Source: Gammaproteobacteria bacterium (GTDB lineage: Bacteria > Pseudomonadota > Gammaproteobacteria > Pseudomonadales > JAUIKI01). Taken from it: a DNA stretch of 12,900 nt. Positions 6,163 to 12,900 of this stretch are shown here, piece after piece. The notes below the pieces were generated by a model that saw only the letters and a list, made by a program, of their open reading frames with translations, did no database searches and was not told the origin of the DNA. The stretch is from positions 1 to 12,900 of the forward strand of contig JAUIKI010000016.1 in NCBI GenBank assembly GCA_030430875.1, given 5' to 3'. The stretch's first letter is position 1; each line of letters opens with the position of its first letter. The translations under genes and the position numbers were made by a program.

Positions 6163-6900
6163 TCAACGCATTGCTCCGTTAATTGAAATCACTTGGCCAG
6201 AAATGTAAGACGCCTGTGGAGAGGCTAAAAAATTCACCAATGATGCAACCTCTTCTGGCTCACCCATTCTCTGCATCGGCACTATTTGTTTAATGCGCTG
6301 TTTTGTAAAATACTCTTCATCCAACAATGGCGTGTTAATAATTCCCGGCGCCACAACATTGACAGTAATTCCTCGCGAGGCAAGTTCCAAAGCCAGTGAT
6401 TGGCTTGCTCCATGTAATCCAGCCTTTGCTGCTGCATAATTTGCTTGCCCACGATTACCCATCACCCCAGAAACCGATGACAAACTGATAATTCGTCCCC
6501 ATCGAGTTTGGATCATAGGCAATAACAAAGGCTGAACCACATGATAAAAACCATGCAAAGAAACATCGATAACACGATGCCACTGATCTGCTTTCATGCC
6601 TGCAAGCGGCGCATCATCATGAATACCTGCAGCATGCACAACCACTTGTATCACCTTTTTTTTCAGTATCTTTTGAATAACACTATACGTTTTCTTTTGA
6701 TCAATTAAATCAAATTGAACTTGCTCAGCTGAACCACCTGCAACAATAATGTCTTTTACTAATTCAGCTGCAGATTCAGGCTGTTGATTCGCATGCACCA
6801 ACACATGAAAATTTTGTGTTGCTAATTGCCGACAAATTGCCGAACCAATTGCACCACTCCCTCCAGTGATTAATGCATATTTTTTTTCTTGGTCTTTCAT
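6163..6900 (-). CDS. 3-oxoacyl-ACP reductase, FabG/ApeQ type
   Basis: This short-chain dehydrogenase/reductase (245 residues) reduces the beta-keto group of the growing acyl-ACP chain with NADPH. The cofactor motif TGGSGAIG is at residues 12-19, the catalytic residues are Ser142, Tyr155 and Lys159 (NYAAAKAG), and VAPGIINTPL at 183-192 is typical of FabG. I placed the start at ATG 6900, not further upstream, because this ATG overlaps the dehydratase stop (ATGA) and gives the standard FabG N-terminus. Translation is therefore probably coupled to the dehydratase. Its position between an ApeP-like dehydratase and other APE genes argues for a role in aryl-polyene synthesis rather than general fatty acid synthesis. 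The canonical SDR alpha-4 Asn appears replaced (VSLHGFYH). Confidence 0.92.
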   Translation of the reverse strand: MKDQEKKYALITGGSGAIGSAICRQLATQNFHVLVHANQQPESAAELVKDIIVAGGSAEQVQFDLIDQKKTYSVIQKILKKKVIQVVVHAAGIHDDAPLAGMKADQWHRVIDVSLHGFYHVVQPLLLPMIQTRWGRIISLSSVSGVMGNRGQANYAAAKAGLHGASQSLALELASRGITVNVVAPGIINTPLLDEEYFTKQRIKQIVPMQRMGEPEEVASLVNFLASPQASYISGQVISINGAMR

Positions 6901-7328
6901 TGCAGTATCACCAAAATATCCCCAGAAATCAATATTGTTTCTTGAACGCAAACCTTAAAATGATACTTCTGTATCAAATCTAACTGCTGCAATACACTTG
7001 CATAAATTAACAATGAATTCTCTTTATCATCTAAATAAGTCGTATCATACGTAACATTTATCAAACTGCCAATCATACCTTGTCGAGGCTCACCTCTCTG
7101 AGCATTTACCAAACTGCCATGTACAGCAATCGCTTGGCTTGCGTATTCAATAGCAATCGTTGCAGAAAGACGGCGTTGAAATCGCAAAGGATTATTTTCA
7201 TCCAAATGAGTTTGTGTTTTTGCAACAATTTCAGATTGATCCCAATGAACAATTTCATTCAATAAACTCATGCATCCGGCATGTGGCAAAAGTGTTTGTA
7301 ATTGCTCGCGATTAATCAGCACTTTCAT
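6897..7328 (-). CDS. apeP: ApeP-family hotdog dehydratase
   Basis: This 143-residue single hotdog-fold protein is expected to dehydrate 3-hydroxyacyl-ACP intermediates to the trans-2-enoyl form that builds the conjugated polyene. It has LLPHAGCMSLLNEIVHWD near residues 13-30, with His16 the likely catalytic histidine, then the hotdog helix IAIEYASQAIAVHGSL (58-73) with Glu61, and GEPRQGMIGSL afterwards. This order is characteristic of ApeP rather than of FabA, FabZ or ApeI. The ATG overlaps the stop of the chain-length-factor gene by one base (TAATG), and its own stop overlaps the ketoreductase start by two bases. That tight packing shows one translational unit. The assignment rests on motif resemblance and context. 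Confidence 0.85.
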   Translation of the reverse strand: MKVLINREQLQTLLPHAGCMSLLNEIVHWDQSEIVAKTQTHLDENNPLRFQRRLSATIAIEYASQAIAVHGSLVNAQRGEPRQGMIGSLINVTYDTTYLDDKENSLLIYASVLQQLDLIQKYHFKVCVQETILISGDILVILQ

Positions 7329-8125
7329 TATAACAATGACACATCTAGATTGAGATGTTGTGTTGTATTAAGCGGCAAATTAACTGGTGCTGATTGAGTT
7401 GCTAGCGCGTGTAAAATTGGCAAAACTTGTGCAGATGGATTATTTAAACGCATTTTCTCTAATTCGGAAATATTTATTGTTGATATTGCCATGATTTTTT
7501 CAACGGTCAATGTAATAGAAGCAATACTATTTTCTGTTAGTTCCGGCTGCAACACCCATGCGGAAGCAAAACTAGTCTTAACAGGATAGGCATTATCAAG
7601 GGGTGGTAGTGCTGAAGCGTCATATATCACCAATAGAACTGACTGCTTTTCAGCTAGAACTTGACAAACCGCTTCGACAAATCCAACTGCTACAGAAAAA
7701 CTCCCACCCGACACACAGTTCATTTTCTGCTGACAATGTGTAGCAATCGCCCAATAGCCAGCTGACGCATTATGCACAGAATTATGAAATTTAGTGGGTG
7801 ATAATCGACGGTCACTTTCGTTTTTATTTGCCAGAGTGTCACAAAGGTAATGCAAATTTTCTAAATCTCCAGCTGAAGCAACAAAAACAGTGGGTAATAT
7901 ATTTGGGGCAATGCCAGAAAAATCACACGCTTGCTTGGCAACAGCAAGAGACAGAAATGTTGTTTTGCCAACACGGCGCCGCTCTCTTGAAGAGAGCAAT
8001 CCATCAGGTGAAAATACAATATCATCATTGATATAAGGTATTTCTCGCCGCAATATTTTTTTTGCTTGAAGCCAGTCCGTCAAACCAGGACCCAATACAC
8101 CAATGCCAGACAAGTAAACTTTCAT
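7328..8125 (-). CDS. Short ketosynthase-like chain-length factor (ApeC type)
   Basis: This 265-residue protein belongs to the short beta-ketoacyl-synthase-like family found in aryl-polyene clusters, where it pairs with a full-length ketosynthase and is thought to set chain length (ApeC with ApeO in E. coli). It starts with the thiolase-fold strand MKVYLSGIGVLGPG and contains the hallmark LSPTKFHNSVHNASAGYW (108-125). At the point where a ketosynthase has its active-site Cys it reads NCVSGGSFSVAVG, not TACSSS, and there is no HGT or GHT histidine motif, so it should be catalytically inactive alone. I chose ATG 8125 because the upstream TTG at 8161 would add 12 residues unlike the family. No Shine-Dalgarno is evident. 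An extended -10 lies about 70 bases upstream. Confidence 0.85.
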   Translation of the reverse strand: MKVYLSGIGVLGPGLTDWLQAKKILRREIPYINDDIVFSPDGLLSSRERRRVGKTTFLSLAVAKQACDFSGIAPNILPTVFVASAGDLENLHYLCDTLANKNESDRRLSPTKFHNSVHNASAGYWAIATHCQQKMNCVSGGSFSVAVGFVEAVCQVLAEKQSVLLVIYDASALPPLDNAYPVKTSFASAWVLQPELTENSIASITLTVEKIMAISTINISELEKMRLNNPSAQVLPILHALATQSAPVNLPLNTTQHLNLDVSLL

Positions 8126-8193
8126 AGAAAAATAAAGTGGTGATTTATTAACGTGTGTCAATTTATTTACATTGTATTTTACGCAATAGCTAG

Positions 8194-8202
8194 ATTATAT
8201 CA
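8194..8202 (-). promoter_or_regulatory. Extended -10 promoter before the chain-length-factor gene
   Basis: On the minus strand the sequence reads TGATATAAT, a perfect TATAAT (8199-8194) preceded by the TGn extension (8202-8200). It sits in the only sizeable gap of the operon (8126-8268), 69 bases before the ATG at 8125. There is no clear -35 element, which extended -10 promoters can do without. It could drive the last four genes independently of the upstream ones. Confidence 0.5.
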
Positions 8203-8256
8203 AAGCTTATCCAGTGAAACTTGATAAATAACGCTATGACTTGATAATTTTCAACC

Positions 8257-8271
8257 TAGCAAAAATTGCTA
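8257..8271 (-). other. Small hairpin overlapping the ketosynthase stop codon
   Basis: TAGCAA (8257-8262) and TTGCTA (8266-8271) form a perfect 6-bp stem with a three-base loop, and the stem includes the TAG stop of the ketosynthase gene. No T-run follows on the minus strand. It may be a pause or processing site between the two halves of the operon, or chance. Confidence 0.25.
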
Positions 8272-9453
8272 AGCATAACCAAAAATCAATGCGCAGTTAT
8301 TGCCACCAAAACCAAATGAGTTAGATAAAACATGACTGAAGGAAGTGTGACGTGCTTCCGTCAAAATATCACAGGTTATCGCCGGATCAATTTGATTAAG
8401 ATGTAAATTTTTTGGCAAAAACTGATGCGTCAAACACAAGCCACACATTACCGCTTCAACAATGCCAGCTGCTCCTAATGTATGTCCTGTCCAACCTTTA
8501 GTTGAACTTGCTAACATTTTTTTACCAAAAACAGCTTCAACTGCAATACTTTCCATCTGATCATTAAGTTTTGTTGCTGTACCATGCAAATTTATGTAAT
8601 CAATGTCACTCGGCAACAAATTTGCTGACTGCAATGCTTGCTGCATAGCAAGTTGTGCACCAAGCCCATTAGGGTGTGGCGATGACATATGGTAAGCATC
8701 ACTACTTTCACCAAAACCAAGCAACCATAAATTAGTGTTTGATATCGAATCATTCTCAAGCAAAGCAAATCCAGCAGCTTCTCCAATATTTAATCCACAA
8801 CGATCAATATCAAACGGCTTACATAAATCTTTTGATAATAATTCTAATGCATCAAAACCATAAAGCGTGCTTGCACATAGACTATCAACGCCTCCAACAA
8901 CAACTGCATCAACCAAACCAGACTGCATAAGACGAGCAGCACTGGCAAACACTTTTGCGCTGGATGAACATGCTGTAGACACTGTGTAACAAGGTCCTGT
9001 TACGTCCAAAAATTTTGCAACAAATTCACTAACAGCATACATATTTTGTGTGGTGGAATAATGATACTCACCTGGAAAATTTCCATCATTATCACGATTT
9101 TGATAAGCTTGCTCAGTCTGCTCAATTCCTGATGTACTGGTTCCAACAATGACAGCAACACGCTGTTTTCCATAGGCCATTTTGGCTTGATCTACTTTTT
9201 CCACAAATTCATCTTGCTGCAAACCAAGCTGTGCTAATCGGTTATTTCGACAATCATACAAGGCTAATTTTTCAATGACAGGTTTTATTTCAAGATCCTT
9301 TACTCGACCAATGTACGTAGCAAGATTCACTCCGGGGAAATTATTATAAATTAATCCGGTTTTTTCTTTTTTCAGCTGTTGATAGGTGATTTTTAACCCT
9401 GTACCCAAGGCAGTTGTCACTGTATATGCAGCGACTCCAATTGGTTTTTTCAT
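8269..9453 (-). CDS. Beta-ketoacyl-ACP synthase, FabF-like (ApeO/ApeR type)
   Basis: This 394-residue condensing enzyme catalyses decarboxylative Claisen condensation of malonyl-ACP with the growing acyl chain. The complete Cys-His-His triad and Lys are present: Cys162 (STACSSSAK), His290 (NLHGTATKLND), Lys319 and His324 (STKGWTGHTLGAAG). The C-terminal NSFGFGGNN (378-386) is the usual FabF glycine-rich loop. The start ATG 9453 follows the exporter stop after three bases, so translation is coupled. The order ketosynthase, chain-length factor, dehydratase, ketoreductase points to the ApeO role of the KS/CLF heterodimer. E. coli has a second full-length ketosynthase (ApeR), which this window lacks, so ApeR cannot be excluded for this protein. 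Confidence 0.92.
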   Translation of the reverse strand: MKKPIGVAAYTVTTALGTGLKITYQQLKKEKTGLIYNNFPGVNLATYIGRVKDLEIKPVIEKLALYDCRNNRLAQLGLQQDEFVEKVDQAKMAYGKQRVAVIVGTSTSGIEQTEQAYQNRDNDGNFPGEYHYSTTQNMYAVSEFVAKFLDVTGPCYTVSTACSSSAKVFASAARLMQSGLVDAVVVGGVDSLCASTLYGFDALELLSKDLCKPFDIDRCGLNIGEAAGFALLENDSISNTNLWLLGFGESSDAYHMSSPHPNGLGAQLAMQQALQSANLLPSDIDYINLHGTATKLNDQMESIAVEAVFGKKMLASSTKGWTGHTLGAAGIVEAVMCGLCLTHQFLPKNLHLNQIDPAITCDILTEARHTSFSHVLSNSFGFGGNNCALIFGYA

Positions 9454-9456
9454 TTT

Positions 9457-11784
9457 TTAATTGCAATTATTTATTTCGTTCGTTTCTTGATATGATTTTT
9501 CTGGCAAAATAACCAAATAAAGCAAAGAAAACGTGGTCATTGTGCCGATAAATACAGCTTGCCCTAAATTTTTCAATACTTGAGTTTCAGCAAAAGATAG
9601 TAAGCCAAAAACAATTAATGTTGATACCACGCAAATTATCAGCCCAAAAATACTACGCCGAGCATTTTGCAAATTTGTCACCGGCCTGACAAGAAAGAAA
9701 GCATAATCTAATCCAAGCCCCAACACCAACAACATACCCAATACATGCATTAAATTTAATGCACCATGTAAATAAGTCAATACAGCTACGCTAAAAATAA
9801 TACTTGTTGCTAAACTCGAAATAACTTGCCAAGCTTGCAATGCTGAGGATAACATCAAATTTAGAAAAATAATCAGAACTATTGCTGCAATGGCAAGATA
9901 TAACATTAACTGCTGTCGATAATCTTTTAGCATATTCATTGATAGTGTTTGCAATGGTAAAAAGTAGCAATCTGGCTGGCAGATATTTATCAATGATTGC
10001 AAATCAGATTTCGCTTTTACGTTAGTTAATGGAATTTTTGCCTGCCAATTTTTATCCTTTATTGCTAGTAATCCATCAATACGCTGCTGTAACAAAATCG
10101 ATGGGACATGTTGAGAATCAATTAACATCAATGATTGATTTCGATCTACTGAATCAAGAAAAGGCTGAAAAAAATCTGGATTCAATGGAGACCTTGCTAA
10201 AATATTCTGCAAAATCTTCAGCAATTTTTCTTTATCTGCTAATTGCATTTGACGTGATTTCTGTTGTTTATAACTAGGGAGCCAATCACTTAAAAGGTCA
10301 TAATCACTGATAATATTTGCTTGTTTTAACTGCTCAAGTTCAGGTTTCAATAATTCCAATGTCTCCAATAATGATTGCTCATCTTGCTTTTGGACCAGAA
10401 AATAGGTTTGCAAATTTGGCATTGAAAATTGTTCACGCATCTCATGATCTTTTGCTAACAACACGGCAGGAACCGGCTGCATTGCAGATAAACTATCATC
10501 CCAAAGTGGGTATTTTTGGTAGTAAAATCCTATTATTGCAAAAGTCAACAAAACATATACCAACCATTGCCATCTTCCTCGCAACCTCATTATCGGCTCG
10601 ATGATGCCTGGTACTGACATACGAAATGCTTTCATTGAGATATTTGGGACAATCCATCTTGCAACCAAAAAAGCAACAGTTAAACCAATTAAAATAAATA
10701 ATCCTAATTGGCGCAACCCAGAAAAATCAGTCAATAGCATCACTGAAAATGCGACAACTGTTGTCAAAAAGCTAAAAAAAAGTGTCCGCCGCAATGATAA
10801 ACTCACTTGATATCGCCCGGCTTCTTTCTCCATCAATATATGAATGGGATAGTCAACCGCAATTCCCAGCAACGTTACTCCAAAAGCAAGCGTTAAACCA
10901 TGAATCTCTCCGTGAAAAAATAACACCGCAGTAATTGCTGCCATAACACCTGATAATAGCGGCATAAATAAGAGAAAAATCACTCGGGAATTTCGAAAGC
11001 TTGCCCATAAAAATACTATCAAAAAAGTAAAGGCAAACACTGACAGATAACTCGCTTCTTGTGTTATCTGTTCTCGCATATTAACAGCAATGACACCTGG
11101 GCCTGTCATATCAATAGAAACATCGCTGATCGCATACTCTGAAGCCACCTGATTAATCTCAGCAATCACCTGGCTCTGCGTGCTTGTATCAAACCCTGGT
11201 GCATTTGTTACGACTAAAATTAAAGCATGCTCACCATCTACTGAAAACCAAACACCTTGTTGAGATTGAATGTTTAATGGATTTATTTTTTCAAGCAATG
11301 ATAGGTAATGTTGCGTTGGGTCAGCCTTGAGTAAATTTAATAAGTCCTCTGCAAATGGTGAGGCAAGCGTGATATGCACGACATCTATAGCTTCTTGCAA
11401 TGCTGAGACATCCAACAATGTGGACGGCAACTCTGAATCAAGGAGGTATCGATATAAAAACAAGTTATCTTCAGCAAAGTTAGCAATATCGAACTGCGAT
11501 GTGGATCCGTTATAAGCACCTGAGATCAAATGATGGATTGCAAGCTTATTGACCAACACACGACTAATATCAGCAAGGTTTTCGGCAGATTGGCCTGAGA
11601 TTGTCAGCAGTATTACTTTTTGGGATAATCCAGACTGAATTTGTTCAATGGCAAATTGTTGCTCAGCAGTAACAGCATCCGGCAAGAACTGAGTTATATT
11701 GGTAGTCAAACTAAAAGATTGTAGCAAATAGCTTCCTGAGAAAAACAACAAGCCAAGCCAAATAACAATTAAAATTTTTTTCAA
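9457..11784 (-). CDS. MMPL/RND-family lipid exporter of the aryl-polyene operon
   Basis: This 775-residue inner-membrane transporter has the twofold RND layout. TM1 is at about residues 3-22, followed by a periplasmic loop to about 245; five helices span about 246-383. TM7 is at about 406-424 with a second periplasmic loop to about 620, and five more helices lie at about 625-760. The proton-relay Asp lies in GIAVDYPIH (Asp311) and again in GLGLDYAFFL (Asp693). Such MMPL proteins occur in most aryl-polyene clusters and probably move the finished lipid out of the inner membrane. The start is TTG 11784: an in-frame stop sits directly before it, no Met follows until residue 226, and GAGGG (11793-11789) overlaps the stop of the chorismatase gene. 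The usual LolA-like and DUF3261 lipoprotein partners are missing beside it. Confidence 0.9.
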   Translation of the reverse strand: MKKILIVIWLGLLFFSGSYLLQSFSLTTNITQFLPDAVTAEQQFAIEQIQSGLSQKVILLTISGQSAENLADISRVLVNKLAIHHLISGAYNGSTSQFDIANFAEDNLFLYRYLLDSELPSTLLDVSALQEAIDVVHITLASPFAEDLLNLLKADPTQHYLSLLEKINPLNIQSQQGVWFSVDGEHALILVVTNAPGFDTSTQSQVIAEINQVASEYAISDVSIDMTGPGVIAVNMREQITQEASYLSVFAFTFLIVFLWASFRNSRVIFLLFMPLLSGVMAAITAVLFFHGEIHGLTLAFGVTLLGIAVDYPIHILMEKEAGRYQVSLSLRRTLFFSFLTTVVAFSVMLLTDFSGLRQLGLFILIGLTVAFLVARWIVPNISMKAFRMSVPGIIEPIMRLRGRWQWLVYVLLTFAIIGFYYQKYPLWDDSLSAMQPVPAVLLAKDHEMREQFSMPNLQTYFLVQKQDEQSLLETLELLKPELEQLKQANIISDYDLLSDWLPSYKQQKSRQMQLADKEKLLKILQNILARSPLNPDFFQPFLDSVDRNQSLMLIDSQHVPSILLQQRIDGLLAIKDKNWQAKIPLTNVKAKSDLQSLINICQPDCYFLPLQTLSMNMLKDYRQQLMLYLAIAAIVLIIFLNLMLSSALQAWQVISSLATSIIFSVAVLTYLHGALNLMHVLGMLLVLGLGLDYAFFLVRPVTNLQNARRSIFGLIICVVSTLIVFGLLSFAETQVLKNLGQAVFIGTMTTFSLLYLVILPEKSYQETNEINNCN

Positions 11785-11788
11785 TTAG

Positions 11789-11793
11789 CCCTC
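11789..11793 (-). promoter_or_regulatory. Shine-Dalgarno of the exporter, overlapping the chorismatase stop
   Basis: GAGGG on the minus strand shares its first two bases with the TGA stop of the chorismatase gene and lies four bases before the TTG start of the exporter. This supports the unusual TTG start and suggests that ribosomes ending on the chorismatase gene reinitiate on the exporter. Confidence 0.55.
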
Positions 11794-12418
11794 ACATTTT
11801 TTGCAAGCTAGCTAATGCTTCAATTTCAACCAACAATTCTTTGCGACAAATATCTGCTTGTAAATAGAGGCATTGCGCTTTCTGAAAATATTGACTGACT
11901 AAGTTTGCAACCAAAAATTGGTCTGCTGCCTTTCGTAAATAAATTTTTAACTGCCAAACAACATCCATATTAGAAAAATCAATACCTGTTTTCACAACAG
12001 TTTCATCAATCAATGCCTGAATATTTCTTAAAGTCTCCAGCGTTTGATTTTGAACATCATCATGATGATGACTTGCATGCATGACAATACTGGCTGTGCC
12101 GGAAATGAACAATTGGAAACCATGGTCCCATTCTTTAAATGTCGCACGTGCAAATGCTGGACTTTTTGGACTATAGTCTTTTGGATAGCAATAAGCACTG
12201 ATTTGTCTCGGATTTTCAATATGTATACCAGGCGTTTTTGCAGCAATAAAATAAAGTGTAAAATTACCATTTTGACTACCGAGCGCACTCGCTGCTGGAA
12301 ATGAATTGACGCCAACGCGGTAGGCATCTAAACCACGATGCCTGCCAACACAAAATGTCTGATACCGCTCTAATGCATCAACTGCATTTATCTGTTTGAA
12401 ATAGTGCCAGACGCGCAA
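11792..12418 (-). CDS. XanB2-type chorismatase, 5'-truncated
   Basis: This is the C-terminal two-thirds of a chorismatase of the XanB2/Hyg5 family. XanB2 in Xanthomonas converts chorismate to 3- and 4-hydroxybenzoate, precursors of xanthomonadin and ubiquinone. From TTG 12418 there are 208 residues, but similarity begins slightly upstream, near 12430 (EFPYLLRVWHYF); full-length relatives are about 330 residues. Visible family features are ALERYQTFCVGR, ENPRQISAYCYPKDY, FISGTASIV and the C-terminal ADICRKELLVEIE, which holds the Cys191/Glu198 pair that I recall as Cys327/Glu334 in Hyg5, typical of hydroxybenzoate-forming members. The missing N-terminal third and its own start codon are replaced by FtsK sequence. 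As drawn it cannot make normal enzyme. It is directly coupled to the exporter gene. Confidence 0.85.
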   Translation of the reverse strand: MRVWHYFKQINAVDALERYQTFCVGRHRGLDAYRVGVNSFPAASALGSQNGNFTLYFIAAKTPGIHIENPRQISAYCYPKDYSPKSPAFARATFKEWDHGFQLFISGTASIVMHASHHHDDVQNQTLETLRNIQALIDETVVKTGIDFSNMDVVWQLKIYLRKAADQFLVANLVSQYFQKAQCLYLQADICRKELLVEIEALASLQKM

Positions 12419-12900
12419 TAAATAAGGAAATTCTTGCTGGGAAATTGGCCTTAATAACTCCTGTAATAATATTCACGGAAGGTCTTTGTGTTGCTAAAAT
12501 CATATGAATACCAGCTGCTCTTGCTTTTTGAGCGATTCTAGCAATTAACTCTTCTACTTTACGACCAACAATCATAATCATGTCAGCAAATTCATCGATA
12601 ACTACTACAATATAAGGCAACTTTTCTAAAGTGGGTGCCGTTGCACTCTCTTCCCAAGTTTGGTCTGGCTGCCAAAGTGGATCCGGAATAGGATTTTCAG
12701 CTTTAATAGCATCGGATACTTTACGGTTATAACCAGCAATATTTCTTACCCCTAGTGCTGCCATTAAACGGTAGCGGCGTTCCATTTCACCCACACACCA
12801 ACGCAATGCATTAGCAGCATCTTTCATATCAGTTACAACAGGGCATAATAAATGCGGAATACCGTCATAAACTGACAACTCCAGCATTTTGGGGTCAATC
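12378..12900 (-). CDS. ftsK: DNA translocase FtsK, internal fragment cut at its 3' end
   Basis: This is part of the RecA-like motor of FtsK, the septal DNA pump that helps resolve chromosome dimers. The frame is open to the window edge (IDPKMLELSVY at its start), so the 5' part lies outside. Typical motor sequence follows: RWCVGEMERRYRLMA, Walker B VVVIDEFAD (bases about 12608-12582), EELIARIAQKARAAGIH and LATQRPSVNIITGVIKANFPARIS. After ARIS (about 12426), where FtsK should go on with a FQVSSKIDSRTILD-like segment and later the DNA-reading gamma domain, the sequence becomes out-of-frame chorismatase DNA and stops at 12378-12380 after some 15 unrelated residues. FtsK is normally essential, so this copy is either broken by rearrangement or an artefact of sequence joining. 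Confidence 0.9.
   Translation of the reverse strand, partial: IDPKMLELSVYDGIPHLLCPVVTDMKDAANALRWCVGEMERRYRLMAALGVRNIAGYNRKVSDAIKAENPIPDPLWQPDQTWEESATAPTLEKLPYIVVVIDEFADMIMIVGRKVEELIARIAQKARAAGIHMILATQRPSVNIITGVIKANFPARISLFIARLALFQTDKCS

Noticed and set aside
6650..6665. A run of eight A on the minus strand in the ketoreductase gene containing the heptamer A AAA AAG in frame, as in the dnaX frameshift site.
   Set aside because: The reductase reads normally through it to a complete catalytic triad, and I see no matching stimulator. A short A-run in an AT-rich gene is expected.
6901..6951. An upstream start for the ketoreductase, adding 17 residues.
   Set aside because: The extension does not resemble SDR proteins, and ATG 6900 overlaps the dehydratase stop as ATGA, a classic coupled start.
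12044..12327. Additional frames on both strands within the chorismatase fragment.
   Set aside because: The chorismatase frame carries conserved family motifs throughout; the others are shadows of it.

Overview
The window looks like a low-GC gammaproteobacterial chromosome. An octaprenyl-type IspB, a Coq7 diiron hydroxylase, a DTD1 deacylase, a haem-type FecCD/HmuV transporter, an FtsK fragment and an aryl-polyene (APE, xanthomonadin-like) gene set all fit that group. Non-coding DNA is very AT-rich. No tRNA, rRNA, CRISPR array or intact insertion sequence was seen. I cannot name the genus.

Left part (1-5361). The tail of a haem/siderophore ABC permease and its HmuV-like ATPase run on the plus strand. 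They converge on dtd (minus). A short divergent region with two palindromes separates dtd from ispB (plus). Next comes an orphan TrpA-like protein (plus) with a strong ribosome binding site and a three-copy motif upstream. A roughly 430-base non-coding stretch follows, possibly holding a decayed reading frame. A small two-helix membrane protein of the STM3941 type and coq7 (both plus) complete this part.

Right part (5349-12433), all on the minus strand, read from right to left: a 5'-truncated XanB2-type chorismatase, an MMPL/RND exporter, a full-length ketosynthase, a short ketosynthase-like chain-length factor, an ApeP-type hotdog dehydratase, a FabG-type ketoreductase and a family 2 glycosyltransferase. 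Most joins are tight (TAATG, ATGA, 3-nt and 7-nt gaps), as expected of an operon. An extended -10 promoter lies in the one larger gap, before the chain-length factor. Chorismatase would supply a hydroxybenzoate starter. Ketosynthase/chain-length factor, ketoreductase and dehydratase would build the polyene. The MMPL protein and glycosyltransferase would export or decorate the lipid. Acyl carrier proteins, the starter-activating ligase, the thioesterase and LolA-like and lipoprotein partners are absent from the window.

Right edge (about 12426-12900). The conserved motor core of FtsK is cut off in mid-domain and continues directly into XanB2 sequence that lacks its own N-terminal part. Both are on the same strand but in different frames. 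This seam is either a deletion or rearrangement endpoint or an assembly chimera. It is the most important point to verify, because it decides whether the APE operon is really truncated.
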